Assembly: GCA_013399115.1 (NCBI GenBank)
Contig: VXAA01001518.1
Location: 669,281-733,280, forward strand
Origin: Anseranas semipalmata
Lineage: Eukaryota > Chordata > Aves > Anseriformes > Anseranatidae
Direction of reading: 5' to 3'
DNA: 64,000 bases
A program made the position numbers and the translations under genes. Positions within the stretch are counted from its first letter, which is position 1. The number at the start of each line of letters is the position of its first letter. This document shows, one piece after another, positions 36,261 through 49,110 of the stretch. The notes below the pieces were generated by a model, which was not told the origin of the DNA, searched no databases, and saw nothing but the letters and a program-made list of their open reading frames with translations.

Positions 36261-37814
36261 TAAAGGTCAGTCAGACGAGAGATTGTAAATCCCTGATCTG
36301 ACCCAAATGGGTTTACTGCAGAAGGCTTGTCATATCTACATGCCATCTTACTTAGGTTTTATACTTCTCTAGTCTGGACCTTTACCATCACCTTGTTCTG
36401 TGTTCATATCCTACCTAGCCAATGGTATCTTTGAATGCAGTTGGTACCACTAACCAATATTTGGGATACATTTTTTAGTAGATGAGGTCATTTGTTAGTA
36501 ACACCCCTGCTTATGGAAGATTCCCTCATGCTCTTGTTCTTACTTCTTAGGATAACAAATAAAACATCAGTCAGAGGACCAAGAACCCTATTCCATACCT
36601 GCAATGACTTTTGTATGCTGACAAGCCATATATCCTTGAATTTGCTTAAAGGAATTTATATTTCACTGTGGGTTCTTCCTAGACAACTGAAGAATTCAGG
36701 TGACTAGACTGATGGATACACAAAGAGGTTAAAAATTTATTCAGAAAATGATTAGAGGCAAAAGAATTTGGGAAGGCAGGGAGAAGTAAAATAAAGTGGT
36801 GGGAAGGGGGTACTTTGCTGTTTCTGTCCAGGAAATGCCAGGAATGAAATGATGGACCTGGAAAGTACACGAGTGGATTTACTATTCAGGAACAGAGCTA
36901 CTCATAAATACTCAAAATCATTCTTCATTTGTCATTTGATCACAATCAAACCATTTGTAGGGACTGTTCAGCTTAGACAATGTTGCTCTGGAAATCTGGT
37001 GATGCTTCGATGAAAACTTGTTTGGTTTCCTGCCAAGTCATTTCTCCAGTGCTGTCACAGACCAAATTTTCAGGGTCAGCTTGCTGATAGATTGACTCCA
37101 ATCTTGGATACCAAATGATCTTTAAAAAGACAGATCTTCTTGGGTCCAAAGATCTGAGACAATTTCATGGAATCAGGCTTTTCAGATTCTGGAGGTTTGT
37201 TTTGAATAAAATATATATGTATTAAATATGTTAAAATCTTTAAAATTAAATTTCTCCACCAAGCTCTGCACAAATCACCTTTATGGAAAACAAAGAAGGA
37301 GGGTCCTGAACATTTAACTTTTTGGCTTCTTTGTATGAAAATATGAAAGTTCTAATAGATAATTTGGTATTTTCTCTTTGAAGGTTATAAGTAGGTCTTA
37401 AGGGTATTTATTGTTCCCATTTCGAAATGCAGCAGCTCTGACTTCCACTTTGTTCAGGGCTCTTGGAAGAGTCCTGGAAAGACCTAAAAACTGGCCATTG
37501 CTTCAGCCAAGAATAAATGCTGTGGTTCAAGCGTGAGGGAGTAGGAATGTATCTGAGAATCACGCCCAGATGCTTTAGACAAAGGTTCCCGTGATTCCAC
37601 ACTCCCTTGTTGGGGAGGCACTTCCTGCAATATCAAGGACTATCAGCCTTCCCATACTCCCAGAAATTCTGGAATTGTTGTCCCTCATGCTGTTTTCCAT
37701 CATTTTCCCAAGAACCAAAGGATTTCCTATCCCCAAATTTTCTCTTTATCAAAATATCACAGTCTTCTTTCCTCTCCTCCTGCACATTTTGGGCAGACTG
37801 TTGCACAAGCAAAT

Positions 37815-37852
37815 ACAGTGGGACAAGGATTGTTCTGTACAGTGGGACAAGG
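37815..37852. repeat. Direct repeat, 24-bp period
   Basis: acagtgggacaagg occurs at 37815-37828 and again at 37839-37852. It is a local tandem duplication inside an unremarkable ORF. Confidence 0.75.
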
Positions 37853-38473
37853 GCAACCAGCACAGAGTGGTTTATATCTGTGTAGATAGACTCGGTTGGC
37901 ACCCAAGACAGGGCTATTGGGAAAGGCTGTTGGAAATGGATACTGTGAACATCAATTACTAAATCAGATTGGACCAGGACACAGGTCTCAGCCCTGGCAC
38001 ACAGCTGTTGTTAAAATCAGTCCCTCTTCGTGTTGTTCCTGGTCAACTAGCATTGCCCTAGCCATGCCTAGACACAGGCATTATCCCTGTCCAGAAACCT
38101 TCCCAAGAGGAATCTTGGAAACCTTTGTTCTCATTTGGAGGCAGAGAGTGTTTAAAAGCAAGGCTGTGACCAAAAAGTACCAGCTGTCTTTGGAGGCAGT
38201 GAGCAGGCCCAGGTGCTGCTTATTGTTAGAGGTATAGCCAGTGCAGACCCCTCCCCTCCAAACTTCATCCCTACCATTTGCTACATGTCTTTTCCTCAGG
38301 GTCCTCACATATCATCCATCCTGCTGATCACCAGAGCCATGAGGCTGAGAGCCACCTTCACAGCACACAGTTCATTCTGCTCTAAGTACCTTCCACTCCC
38401 CTAACTGTTGGAGACTATGACCAAAAATTCTTCCTTTACACATTTTGTCTTCCCCTTCCTTAACAGCATCCTC

Positions 38474-38489
38474 TTTTTTTTTTTTTTTT
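38474..38489. repeat. Poly-T tract (16 bases)
   Basis: A homopolymer in a pyrimidine-rich stretch. No associated element recognised. Confidence 0.9.
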
Positions 38490-39687
38490 CCCTCTCTTAC
38501 TCTTTCTTTGAGATACATCACTTAGGGTGTCAACACTTCAAACTGTTGGGCAACAATGACACTGTGAGAATTTTTTATACTGGAAAGTGTCAATATGTGC
38601 TGTCAACTGTTTCTGTGATACAGAGACAGCAACAAGAGCTGACTGCTGACAGGATTTCAGCACGTCTGTCTAACACCCACATCTTTCTCCTCATTTCTCA
38701 CACCATGCCAAAATCAGCAGGTTTCTGCTTATATTAGGTGCTCTTGGATATTCCACCTGGCCTCCATCTGCCAGTTCAGAAGGATATGAGTACCCTATAA
38801 ATCCTTTACCATGTCTTCCAGTCCCATGCAGACAGCTCAGGTGTCCCTTACGCATCTCAAGTGTATTCGGCAACTAGGTGCCTGCAACTGAATTTGATCC
38901 GTAAAAGTTCAATTGACTATAGCTGGAGTTAAGACAGCTGTTGTACCTATAGGCACCTATGTGTGTACACCTGATCTTTACTTTAGACGGAGCTGAATCA
39001 CTCTATAGGTTCCTTCCAGTATATTAAGTAGATAGCGATAGGAACCCTATCTGGCAACCAGCAACCTCTCCAGTAGGGTTTAGATCTTCCCAAGAGCCAT
39101 GTAATATGTAGCCCTGTGAAGATGCCCTGGATAACCTAGGGCACCAGAATTGGCACAAAGCATCTATATTCAGGCAATTCTCATTCCTAATGAATAAATA
39201 AATTCAAATCTTTTATCTTAAAGAGAGTTCCACCTTTGAGGTCTATGCTAAAACTGCAAATCAAGCCTTTCAAATGCTTTATAGAGCATATTTTTAAGAA
39301 TTTTGTCTTATATCTTCATTGGCATTCATTGTATCAACAGCCCAGCTCAGTTAAAGCTTATGGTTTCCAAAACGAACTCTTGTTCATATTACTAACAAAG
39401 GAAAATTACTCTGACATACTAGGTAAATACATACTTAAATTTTAAGCTCTTTCTTAACTCTACTAAGTTTCAGCCAACTGTCTTGGATGTTAAAATACAT
39501 ACTTGAGATTCTATTAGGTAATTTTCATCCATTTCAACATGCAGAAGCATCTGCTTAAGGTTAAGTCAATGCTAATTTGTTTTGTTGAGTCAGGAACCAA
39601 ATATATCAACTGTTTAAGACCAGATATTTTACATCCCATTTCCCCATAGTCATTACTAATCACAAGAGAACAACAACAACAAAAAAA

Positions 39688-39900
39688 GACTTTTCTTCAC
39701 TGGAAGGGCAGTACAACACTGGAAGAGTTTCTCCAGAGAGATTGTGAAGTCGCCATCCTTGGAGGTTTTCAAGACCTACTTAGACAAAGCCAATATATGA
39801 TCTGATTCGGTGCTGCCAATATTCCTACACTGGGTAGAAAGTTGGACTAGACACTTCCAGGGATCATTTTCAACCCACATTCCTACAATCCTATGATCTA
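39688..39900 (+). mobile_element. Old CR1 LINE fragment, 3' end
   Basis: A plus-strand remnant with the order cttttcttcactggaaggg, actggaagagtttctccaga, gagattgtgaagtcgccatc, cttggaggttttcaagacct, agttggactagacacttcca and a decayed tail cctatgatcta. This is the ORF2 C terminus and 3' UTR of a CR1. The frame is broken, so it is older than the 18.6-kb copy. Confidence 0.82.
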
Positions 39901-39950
39901 TAAAAAACTAAACTTTTGCATATAACTTCAGAATCTTTTGAGGAATAGAG

Positions 39951-40038
39951 GACAAATTTCGACCTTGGATTTGAGCTAAGCTCCTGCTGATGTTAATGAG
40001 TATTAGGCACATGTAACTGAAGATGAGATTTTGGCCCC
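39951..40038. mobile_element. Possible short palindromic (non-autonomous) element
   Basis: The segment runs from gacaaatttcgaccttgg through cctgctgatgttaatgag to gatgagattttggcccc. Its ends are imperfect inverted repeats. The pattern resembles short palindromic elements common in turtle, crocodile and bird genomes (flanks like ggccaaattc, centre gacttcaatggg). I cannot name the family with confidence. Confidence 0.4.
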
Positions 40039-43000
40039 AAATGAAGGATTCAAATGATATATTTGAGACATATGTCAGCTTTTTAGAAAGATTTTACCAG
40101 TGATATTTTTGCTGAGAAAGGTCAACTGACAGGCATCTTGTTATTAACGATAATTTCTAGTAGAAGAAATCCTTTACTCTGAACTGAAAACCATATTATA
40201 GTGTAGTGGGACTTGGAACCTGTGGCTAGCCGATACAAAACACCTTAATAGGGCTGCCCAGCTTCCTGTGGGAAATGCTATCAAACCTTTAAAGCCAATT
40301 TATAGAAGGAAGTTGCAGACAGCTTGAAAACATCCATGATCCTGTGTCCTGACATTGGCTTGTTAAGATTGTGCTGTGACTCTGTGTCACTGTTCTTTCT
40401 TATTCAGGTCTTTCACTTTATTTGCCTTTTGCTTTCATGTTATGCCCTATCTATCACTTTGTCTATTCTATCCCACCACCACCTCCTCCATCTTTCTATT
40501 TCAGGTACGACAGGATATATTTATTCTCTTCAGTGTGTCCCCTGCACATGCAATTAATGAAACCAGAGTTGAGTTTTTGTTTTTGTTTTGTTTTGTTTCA
40601 TTTTTTTTTCTCAGAAAAAATGTCCTTTCCCTGCAGATGACCTCTCCCATTTCACAGTTTTTAGGTAGGACCTTTGAGTTAGGCATTACAGACCTTGTGG
40701 ATTTGGAGCCTGTAACACACTGTCCATTTCTTCTTTTCCTACTTTTGGCACTCCAGACTCTTTCTTAACCCAATACTTTCATCATGCCCAATTCAGCTGA
40801 ATAATGAATCTAAACCTTTCCATTCTGTTTACAAAGCCATGTCTGTTTTCCATGTCTGTCTGTGAACAAAACTGCCACATCATAATACAGTCCAGCTGAC
40901 AGTGAGAACACTACCACTTTACAGTCAGGCTATGTCAGTTTTTCATTTGCAAGACTAAGGACCATAGTGAGTTTTTGAACTTTAATGTTTGCACGTGAGG
41001 AAACAGATAACTTTGAATGATATGAAAGCAGGTTCCTCTAAATTGTCAGGAGGAAGAGAGAAAATAAGAGGATTACAAACAAGAAAAACAGGCAGCAAAG
41101 GCATGATCTGACATGTATTAGATAAACAGTGAACATTTCAACCCCTCTACCCACAATTTGGAAAAATATACGCCAACCTCTCAAAAGAGCTAAAGAGTGA
41201 TTACAAACAAGTGAAGGGACAGTCAGAGCATTCATGCTCCACTTTAGGCTGATCTACCTCAAAGCATAAATGAGGCATAAAAAATCTGTCCACAAAGGAC
41301 AGAGCTTCCGTGACCTCATTATTTGGCCAGGAAAGAACACTGAGGCTAAAATACTCAGGTTATTAGGAAACATTTTCATTATTCAAGAACTCTGGATGGC
41401 AAATCAAACTTTGAGGAGTATCTTAGGTGACGCTTAGGTCTTACAAAAGTAGTAGTACAGGGAATCAACTTAACTTGCAGAATTACAGCAGTTATTAGCT
41501 ACATACTGTCCTTTTCCTTACATGCAGCCACAGTTTTTCACCAATCTGCAGGAACCAGCTTGGAAGTGGGAAAGCATATTTTGAAAATTATTTTAGTTGC
41601 ATACTAGAGTGGTAGTTTCTATACTATGGCACTGCTACTACCATGGAAACTGTATTTGGTCAGACAGGTTGTGATCTTCAGCTTCAGCCCCTTAGTTGGT
41701 TAGCTGGAGGCTTCAAGTCCCGTAATAGACTGAGCTTGGCTGTCTCTCTGTCCTGTAACCAGCTGGTGAACCTCAGCTTCAGAAAACAGTCAAAGAAAGA
41801 TTGCAGAACATGATGTAAAAATACATCTTAAGGAGAAATGTAAGTAAGGAAATCTGACATTTTCACTTCCCTGATGAAAATACAAAGAGCCAAGCTTTAT
41901 ATATAGCTGATGCCATATGATGATAGTGGAGAATACACACATCTCTAAGTATTTTGAGACCATTTCGTGCTAAGAGGTTTATTTGTTTCTAAAGCCCTCA
42001 CAACAGTCAACACTTCTAAACAGTCAGTAGCAGCACACACCTAACCAGAAACGGAAACAAAGGAAAACCTTGTATTTCTGAGTTATGATAACATGCTTGC
42101 TCAATCAGATCCTATTGCCTTTGCTGGCTAAAGATGGATATTACGTGCTGAAGATATGGAAGTTGTTTGAACCATCTGAGTGGGGAAAGAAACAAAGCTA
42201 GGCATAAGCAGTCTTTAGGAGATGATTGATGCTGAAGCCTCCTCTTCCTTAGAAGAACTTCATTTAGGATATGTAACGGTATTACCAGTTTTCAGAGGCC
42301 CAACCATTTTTATACCAACTTTATCTCTTGATGTTTTGCTTTCCTATTAAAAGCAAAATTTTTCATTTGACCAGATTTCTTTCTGTACTTGAGAAGATAC
42401 TTAGTAGCACCTCTTCTCTGACATAATTCACAGTACTACTATTAGATGAATTCATCTCGGTCCTTTTACTGACCCTAAATCAGGGCAATAAACCAAACCC
42501 ATCTTCCTGACCATACCACAGGGCCCAAACCTGCTCAGGATAGACTGGCTCAGACTCTGACCTGCGAGTCCAGCACAGGTCCAACCTGATCAGTCTGTGG
42601 TACCTGTCAAACTGAGATAGAAAGGCAGAGCTCAGCCAACACAGCGGGGCAGCAGGAGGCCTCCTGTGCCTCTTCCACTGTCACAGCTGATGGTGCCCCA
42701 GCCCCCATGAGAGACACTCTCGCCTCCTGCTGCACCCATGAGCTGAGAGTGTTGCTGGCATACCTGCTTCACCCATGGTGCAGTTTTGCGGTATCCAGAG
42801 GACTCGGGAAGCCCATCAGGCAAAGCAACTCTCCTAGCCAAAAAGACAACGAGAGTCGAAGAGGCAGCAGGATGGAGGAACAGGTTTGGGACATCAGGGA
42901 GTTCAGATGGGCTGCTAAAGTTTCCAGCTGAAACAAAGGCATCTGTCAGCTCAGTACCAGTGGATGCGTACGAAACAAGTGCAATAAAACCCTGACAGTT

Positions 43001-44990
43001 CCAAAGAGCAGCCTGCAACCCCTGTCAGCCCTTCCCTGGCAGGAATGAGATTGCCAGACACCTGTACAGAGCTCTGGAGGCAAGAGAGGCTCACAGGGAG
43101 TGTCTCTTGTTCAGAAACAGGGTAGACACAGCAGGCACAGCGGCAGTAATAGAAAAGAAGGGAGGACCCAGCTTGGGGACACAGGCAGCTTGGTACCCAT
43201 GGGCACCTTTGGAGGATAGCAGCAACCTGTGCCATTCACCAGTCTGAAGTACATTCCTGTACCTCTCAGGCTCTTGGCACTCTCGCCATACCCCAAAAGA
43301 TAACCAAATTTAGACAAAAAAAAAGAGGTACTTGCAGTGCTTTGCCCTAGAAGAAGAGAAGCTCTGGTGACACCCAGGACAGAGCCACCTTCCACCTCTA
43401 GCAGTATTCATTTTCCTCCCCTCAACCAGGGCAAGATGGCCTCTGGGGAGGCCTTTGGTCCCCCCACAAAATGTCCACTATGATGACACTCCTTCACTGC
43501 AAAATGGCTGCCAGTAGCATCTAGAAACTGCAGACATTCAGTTGGTTTGTTACTGTTTCACCCTTCCCTATACCAGGATGTTATTCTCTCTGCTGTCATA
43601 GCTTGTCCTGTGTCTGCTGTGCCTGCTGAAGAGAAGCATGCCTGGCTCTTCCCTTTGGGGTGCCATTAGTAATTCACCCACAAGGAAAAAGGTAGGAGGA
43701 AAGGCCACATGCTCCCAACCCCATTGCCAGCTTCTCTCACATAAAAGGTAATCTAGTGAATTATGGGAGATTAAAAGATTACAATTCTTAATATTATTGA
43801 TATGAATCAGAGGAGATGAGGAAATGTAAACAGCTAGGGAAAAAGCACTGGGGAGAAAACAAGACTGAAAGTGCAAAAAGGAAAATAGGCCAAGAATAAA
43901 TTTGCATCTTAAATTCAGCTGAACTTAGTCTATTAATAAGTAGACAAATCTGTCAAGTCTGCTCATCTGAATGGAGAGTTTTGTATGAGGCTACAGTTCC
44001 CCAGCAGAAATCAACACAGGCTCTGCAAGGATAAAGGCAGTAAAAGCCCTGTGCAAATGGAGTTGGCAGCTCTCTGTCAGCAGCAGCTCTTGATTCCCCT
44101 TCCTGAGAGGCAGCATAGCTGATAGCAGTGCAGGCTGTCAGGCTGTCCTGGTTTGACACTGGAAAATACACAGCTCTTCAGCCAAATCAGATATGTGCAA
44201 ACTAGGAGGAGACATCTTGGAAAGACTCCTTCTGCCTGGGCCCATGTGGGAACAGCCATTGAAGTGATTGCAATGGAAATTAAATGTGTGAAGTACAGGT
44301 TAATCTTGTTGTTTTGATTTCTTTAGGGAACTCTTGGGCACGTTTTTCCCAAAGTGTCAGGTGCTGGAGGCATGCTGTTAGACATTTTTTCCTTAAAGAG
44401 ACACTTTTCTAATTTGACAGGTGAGCAATAAAGGGTGAACAAGCTGGCTCCAGAAGAGGCATTAAAAACAAACAACACCTGTGAATAAGACCAGCCCAAC
44501 TATAATGATATTTCTAAAATCCTATGACTTCTATGGCATGAGCCATGACTTGCAAATTGTCTTGGCTGATTCCACTGTGTCCTTGTTTTTCCAGTTATTT
44601 ATTATGAATGTTTTCTTTCCTGGATGGCTACCCTTAAACTAGAACATTGAGCCATCCCTCCACAGAAACTTCTCCCAGCAATGTCAGGCCAGCTGGAGTT
44701 ACCCAAATTTCCCTTCCGTAATGAATCATTTGAGGTGCAATAGATTGACAATTCTCTTTCAGTTTAGATTTTGGTCTTTTGCTCCTTCTTTCCCAACACT
44801 GGAATTTTTCTGTCTTGATATTGATATAAAGGCAGTCATTGGAGTGGTTGTTCTTACCAGCTATGGATAGGCCCCATTGTGATATGTAGAGCACAGCTTA
44901 AGCTGAGGCATCTGCTGCCATTTGAAATATTATGGACTATCCCACCTGATGGAGACCTGATGGTACAGAAGGACACAGGTCACTGGGGGC

Positions 44991-45023
44991 CCTTTATCTC
45001 TCCTTTATCGCTCCTTTATCTCT
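44991..45023. repeat. Three-unit tandem repeat, 11 bp
   Basis: Units cctttatctct, cctttatcgct and cctttatctct in direct succession. A minor minisatellite-like array. Confidence 0.85.
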
Positions 45024-47123
45024 CCTGCATCAAGACTTCTGGAATACTGCAGTGTATCTCAAATGGTGCTAGGTGCCTCAGAGGAATATCCTCCTTCCAT
45101 CCCTTTATAGTCAATGAAGAAAAAATGTCAACTGTAGAGTTCATTTAACCTATTTGGGTTGACTATTTTTGGATGAGATTGTAACCAAGAAATGTTACCG
45201 TTGTCTATGTCAAAAGTCTGTAAGAGTATCTCAAAGGCAGATAAGTACAGAATGGATATCTGGAGTTAGACAAAATGAATCCCACACTTTTAGTCACGTT
45301 GACTTCTATCTTGTTTTCAAGCCATCCTATGTGAATCAAGGTTATCTGCTAAAGACACAACGCAAGATTTTGCAGGCACTTAGGTGCTCACTCTTTTGCT
45401 CCAAGATAGGCTGATATAAACCAACTTCAAACCAGAAACTGAACAAACATTTTTACTGCAGTATTAATTTAGGACTAATAAGCTTTAGCGATTGGCAAAG
45501 GAGGATGCAGCACTGTGCTAACATAGACTAAGTTACTAAAATAACCAAGACTTGCTGTTTGGAGCTGGCTTGCACCCAGGTCCTTTGCCCACAGAAAAGG
45601 CCACTTTGCTTCAGACTAAAACAAAGATTATCTAGATGTACCAAAAAGTGAAGATGTTCAAACTGCAATGTTAGGTTTAATGAAAAGGTACTGGCTGAAA
45701 TTGTTTTCAAGGCTACAGTCTTGTAACCTCAGGTTGTTTCTTGGTCCTTCTAACTTGTAATTCTTTAGGGGTGATATCAACGCAAGCGAGGATGTTACAA
45801 CCTAGAGAGTTTTATTGTGTTTTATTGCTCTTGAAAACAGAAATCAAAATGTTAATGGGATATTTAAAAGCTTTTGAAGATTTGGATCTTAGTCTTTTTT
45901 GATACAATACAGAAGATTTTCTTCATCAGGCAGTAGTTTGTGTTTATTACACCCAAAACTGTAATTAAAGGTCAAATATTTGCAGCTTTATTCTATGGAG
46001 GACAATAAGCAAGCATTACCATAACAATACAGTTTGGTATAGCAACAGAAGTATTAAAACAGATTATTATTCATTATTCTGCTAAATAACAAAACATTCA
46101 GTAAGTGGAGAGAAAAACACATAATACAGTTCTATTTTTGCAAAACTGAAATTTTGTGTACAGACTGAAATAACAAATAACAATGGACAAAACCTACAGT
46201 ATATTACCAGCTGGCATTTTACCCATTAAATGCGGCAGTATATGTATTTGAAGTGTTGCAAAATACATAATTATAATATAAACAATTTCTAGAGAGGATT
46301 CTTCTACAGTGATACTTTAAAACAGAAAAGCATTTTGGCAACAATAAAGAGACCTAACTATGACATATGTCAGAAGAAATATATGTGCTTCAATGAGCTA
46401 CTAATGCAAGTTCCAATCAGTGTAGTCTCAGGAGAAACAATCTCATTTAAAAGTTGGCAGTCAATTAGAATTGTACTCTCTCCTTTCTAGTCTCCCCTAA
46501 TTTAATATATAACAAAAAAAAATATTTGGAAATAATTAGATGCCAAATAACAATTAATATTTTACCTTGTGACAAAGATCCAGTCATTGAAATCATGTAT
46601 TTTAGTGCTTTTAATGAAACCAGTATAGTCTTCATATTTAAGTTCTGTAGCCTCCAAAGAAATCCAGTAATGCACTCTGTATGCTATGATGTAGGTAGCA
46701 TTTATTTGGAGATAGATAGCCACAAGGGCGTCCCCCTTGTGTTAAAATGGTGTTTATACAACCATTGTTTTTTAGTGAATATTCATATCTGCATATTAAC
46801 TGTGCTTTATATTAACTGTCTGGAACCACTTAATTAGAAGTAGCTGTATCCAGCAAAGAGGCTTCTATATTGTCATTTGTATGCATTGTCCTATGTTTAC
46901 AGCATTTGCACGATATTTTAACAATTATGCCAATAAATTATGAAATTATACATTAGATTAACATGTACTTCCAGACTGTAATGAGGAAACGTAATCTGAA
47001 AATGGTGTTGTGTATATTGCATGTATTTGTGACTCCTCTAAATCCACTAGGAAGACATGAAATTAGGATGGTGAGTTACCTACATGTGGAATTCTGCAAA
47101 TCTCTGTGTATGTTAATGAGTAA

Positions 47124-47161
47124 ATTACTTCCTTTTGCAGACAGGGAGATTACTTCCTTTT
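47124..47161. repeat. Direct repeat, 25-bp period
   Basis: attacttcctttt occurs at 47124-47136 and 47149-47161. A local duplication with no evident role. Confidence 0.7.
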
Positions 47162-47599
47162 CCTCATCCTGGGGAGATTAGTTTCCTTAGCAGGAGTTTC
47201 ATTTTTTTCTTTTTAAGATGGAGCGCTGGCATCCTATCTTAGTGGATGTCCTAATGTCAGGCCAGCCTCCGTGGGACCTGCAGTAGCCATAGAGACAACA
47301 CACTATCTATTCCCCACTATGATGGACCACATTTACTGTCATTACTAGAATAGAAATGGAAGCCAGTTATTGTTCAAACACCATCATTCAATAGTTACTA
47401 TCACAGCAGAAATTTCTACATGTGCATTCTTTCAGGTAATACTGACACTGATCATCATTCATTCCCCTGAATGTGGATTCAGAACCTCTAATAATACAGA
47501 GCATGAAGATTAATGAGCTTAGCACAAATAAAGTCTACAACTGACATTTGTTAATACAAGCAAGATATGCAGCATTCCCCATACCAAGGGGAAGATGGA

Positions 47600-48300
47600 T
47601 ATTATTTGGGGAACTGGATGATTGTGAGAACTGAATTAGCACAAAAGGAATAAAATTCAGTAGAACAAAGTACACGTTTGTGTCTTTAGGGACCAATAAC
47701 AAGAATTTCTACCTCTAGGTAGAAGTTTATCAGTCAGAAATAATAAAAAGTAAAGGGACCTAGGTGTCTTACACAGTCACTGGATGACTGCAAGTCACTA
47801 ATGTGAAGCAGCTGTGAAAAAGACAAATGCAAAGCTTGTCTGTTTTCAGAAAATGTAGAGATACTGCTGTTATCTACAGCCCTTCTGAGACCTCAGTTAA
47901 ATCATCATCATCCACAATTAAGAAAGACCAATTCTAACTGAAATAAGAATGAGTACACACCAGTGATGGTATAAATGGAGAACCTGTCTTTAAATGAAGC
48001 AAGTAAAAGAGTTTGGCTTAGGAAAATAAAGCCTAGATGTAATATGGTTACTTGGCCTAAGTATATTGGCATCTACGCTCCAGGGAGACATAAGTACTAT
48101 ATAGGCTACAGGTAGATAAAAACCAAACAGTTATGAACAGACTTTGAGGGCTGTAAATTACAAGGTAAGTATCTATTCCTAGTATAGTCCTGGAACAGGC
48201 TTTGGAATAAGTGAAATTAGAAGTAGGACAATGGAGTTTATCTTTTTTAAATGGAGTTTGATCCATTTATGAAAGAAGCTACTCAACTACCTCTTGAAGA
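47600..48300 (+). mobile_element. Old CR1 LINE fragment, ORF2 C-terminal region
   Basis: Plus-strand sequence follows the coding order of old sauropsid CR1 ORF2: aggaataaaattcagtag, then gggaccaataacaagaattt, then gggacctaggtgtcttacac, then ggatgactgcaagtcac, gaagcagctgtgaaaaag and aatggagaacctgtctt. It ends near ggagtttgatccatttatg. The frame is interrupted many times. The order and spacing of these blocks leave little doubt about the origin, although identity is low and the ends are approximate. Confidence 0.75.
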
Positions 48301-48699
48301 TATCAAGAAATTCGATTTCATGACCCAAGAACTACTTTCCAGTCTCTGCTCCTGTGAGGAGCTAGTTGCTACAACACAGAAGCTACCTAAAATGAGCCTT
48401 ACTAATGAATATCAGTTATTTTATCTCCCTTTTGATTGTTTAATGCTTGTTGGAAGGTATCTGGATTCAAATCTAATGAAGCATTCAGGGTGTCATATTT
48501 TACTAATCTAGCTTCGTATTAGATTCAACAATACATTTCTTTGGGAATTAAGGAACCTAAACAGATTTCAGGAGCTTGAGTTCATGATAGTAACTGTGGC
48601 TCAGACAATGCAGGAAAAGGGCAAGAATTTGAAGAGGATGATCACATGTAGACCAAAGCAATATTGCCCAAAATAAGAGCTTTTATCCTCTTCAGAGAG
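48301..48699. other. Spacer between oppositely oriented old CR1 pieces
   Basis: About 400 bases with no recognised feature. The first part could still be 3' UTR of the upstream CR1. An 86-codon ORF at 48251-48511 begins inside the old element and has no motif. Confidence 0.45.
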
Positions 48700-49110
48700 T
48701 TTTAGGCCAGAAAAGACTACTAGTTTGACCTCCACTGCATGACACACCATTAAAAATACCGACAATATTAGCCCCAATAATAAGTATTGTACTTAACTTC
48801 AACATGTGTGTGGCTATCACATAAATTCTAGGAGGGCATCCACTGTTGAGTTGAAGACACCAAGGAATGGTAAATTCATCAATTTAACTGGTGGTTTGTT
48901 CCAGTCATTAATCATGCCCAGTGTAAAAAATGTATATTGCATTTCTAATTGGAATTTGTCTGTGAGATTAAAGAGCCATTTTATATCTGGTATTTCCTCC
49001 CAGCTGGGGTTTATGTATTCTGCAATGAAGCCAATGTTTAAGCTCTGTCTATATGACACTCTGGCATCATCCCAGTTCCTTATCAGAGTGAGACTAAGGC
49101 ATATGTCATT
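48700..49110 (-). mobile_element. Old CR1 LINE fragment, 3' end, minus strand
   Basis: The low-coordinate end has the CR1 3'-end hallmark ttaggccagaaaagactact followed by gtttgacctccactgc. It continues antisense through the ORF2 C terminus, including agattaaagagccatttta, atctggtatttcctcccag and ggggtttatgtattctgcaa. It is a different CR1 lineage from the 18.6- and 19.8-kb copies and is older. Confidence 0.78.
48817..49059 (-). pseudogene. CR1 ORF2 C-terminal remnant (80 codons open)
   Basis: The minus-strand frame reads YINPSWEEIPDIKWLFNLTD and then FFTLGMINDWNKPP. This matches the general CR1 C-terminal pattern FFTxRxxxxWNxLP followed by a proline-containing segment and an FxxxxD motif (here VFNSTVDALLEFM). 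The frame stays open for 80 codons despite the element's age, probably by chance. It lacks every catalytic region. Confidence 0.65.

Larger units (their letters stand above)
30593..39687. other. Gene-free stretch, mostly unique-looking DNA
   Basis: About 9 kb with no recognised gene. It holds a purine-rich tract (32621-32690), a 27-base poly-A (36228-36254), a 16-base poly-T (38474-38489), a 24-bp-period direct repeat (37815-37852), and a degraded inverted-repeat-like segment near 34955-35037. The opposing ORFs at 30892-31279 (118 and 122 codons) overlap on both strands and match nothing known. The 123-codon ORF at 37591-37962 is also unrecognised. Confidence 0.5.
39901..47599. other. Gene-free stretch; GC-richer patch at 42.5-43.5 kb
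   Basis: No gene recognised apart from the short element listed at 39951-40038. From about 42490 to 43470 the sequence is richer in G and C and carries overlapping ORFs in opposite directions (128 codons minus at 42632-43018, 74 and 69 codons plus, 94 codons minus twice). No retroviral or cellular motif is visible, so it may be an unrecognised old LTR or plain sequence. 45.8-46.5 kb is very AT-rich. An 11-bp tandem repeat (three units) lies at 44991-45023. Confidence 0.45.

Noticed and set aside
44155..44175. tgtcctggtttgacactgg, similar to the start of some avian LTRs.
   Set aside because: The sequence that follows does not continue as an LTR I know, and no matching end or target-site duplication was found.
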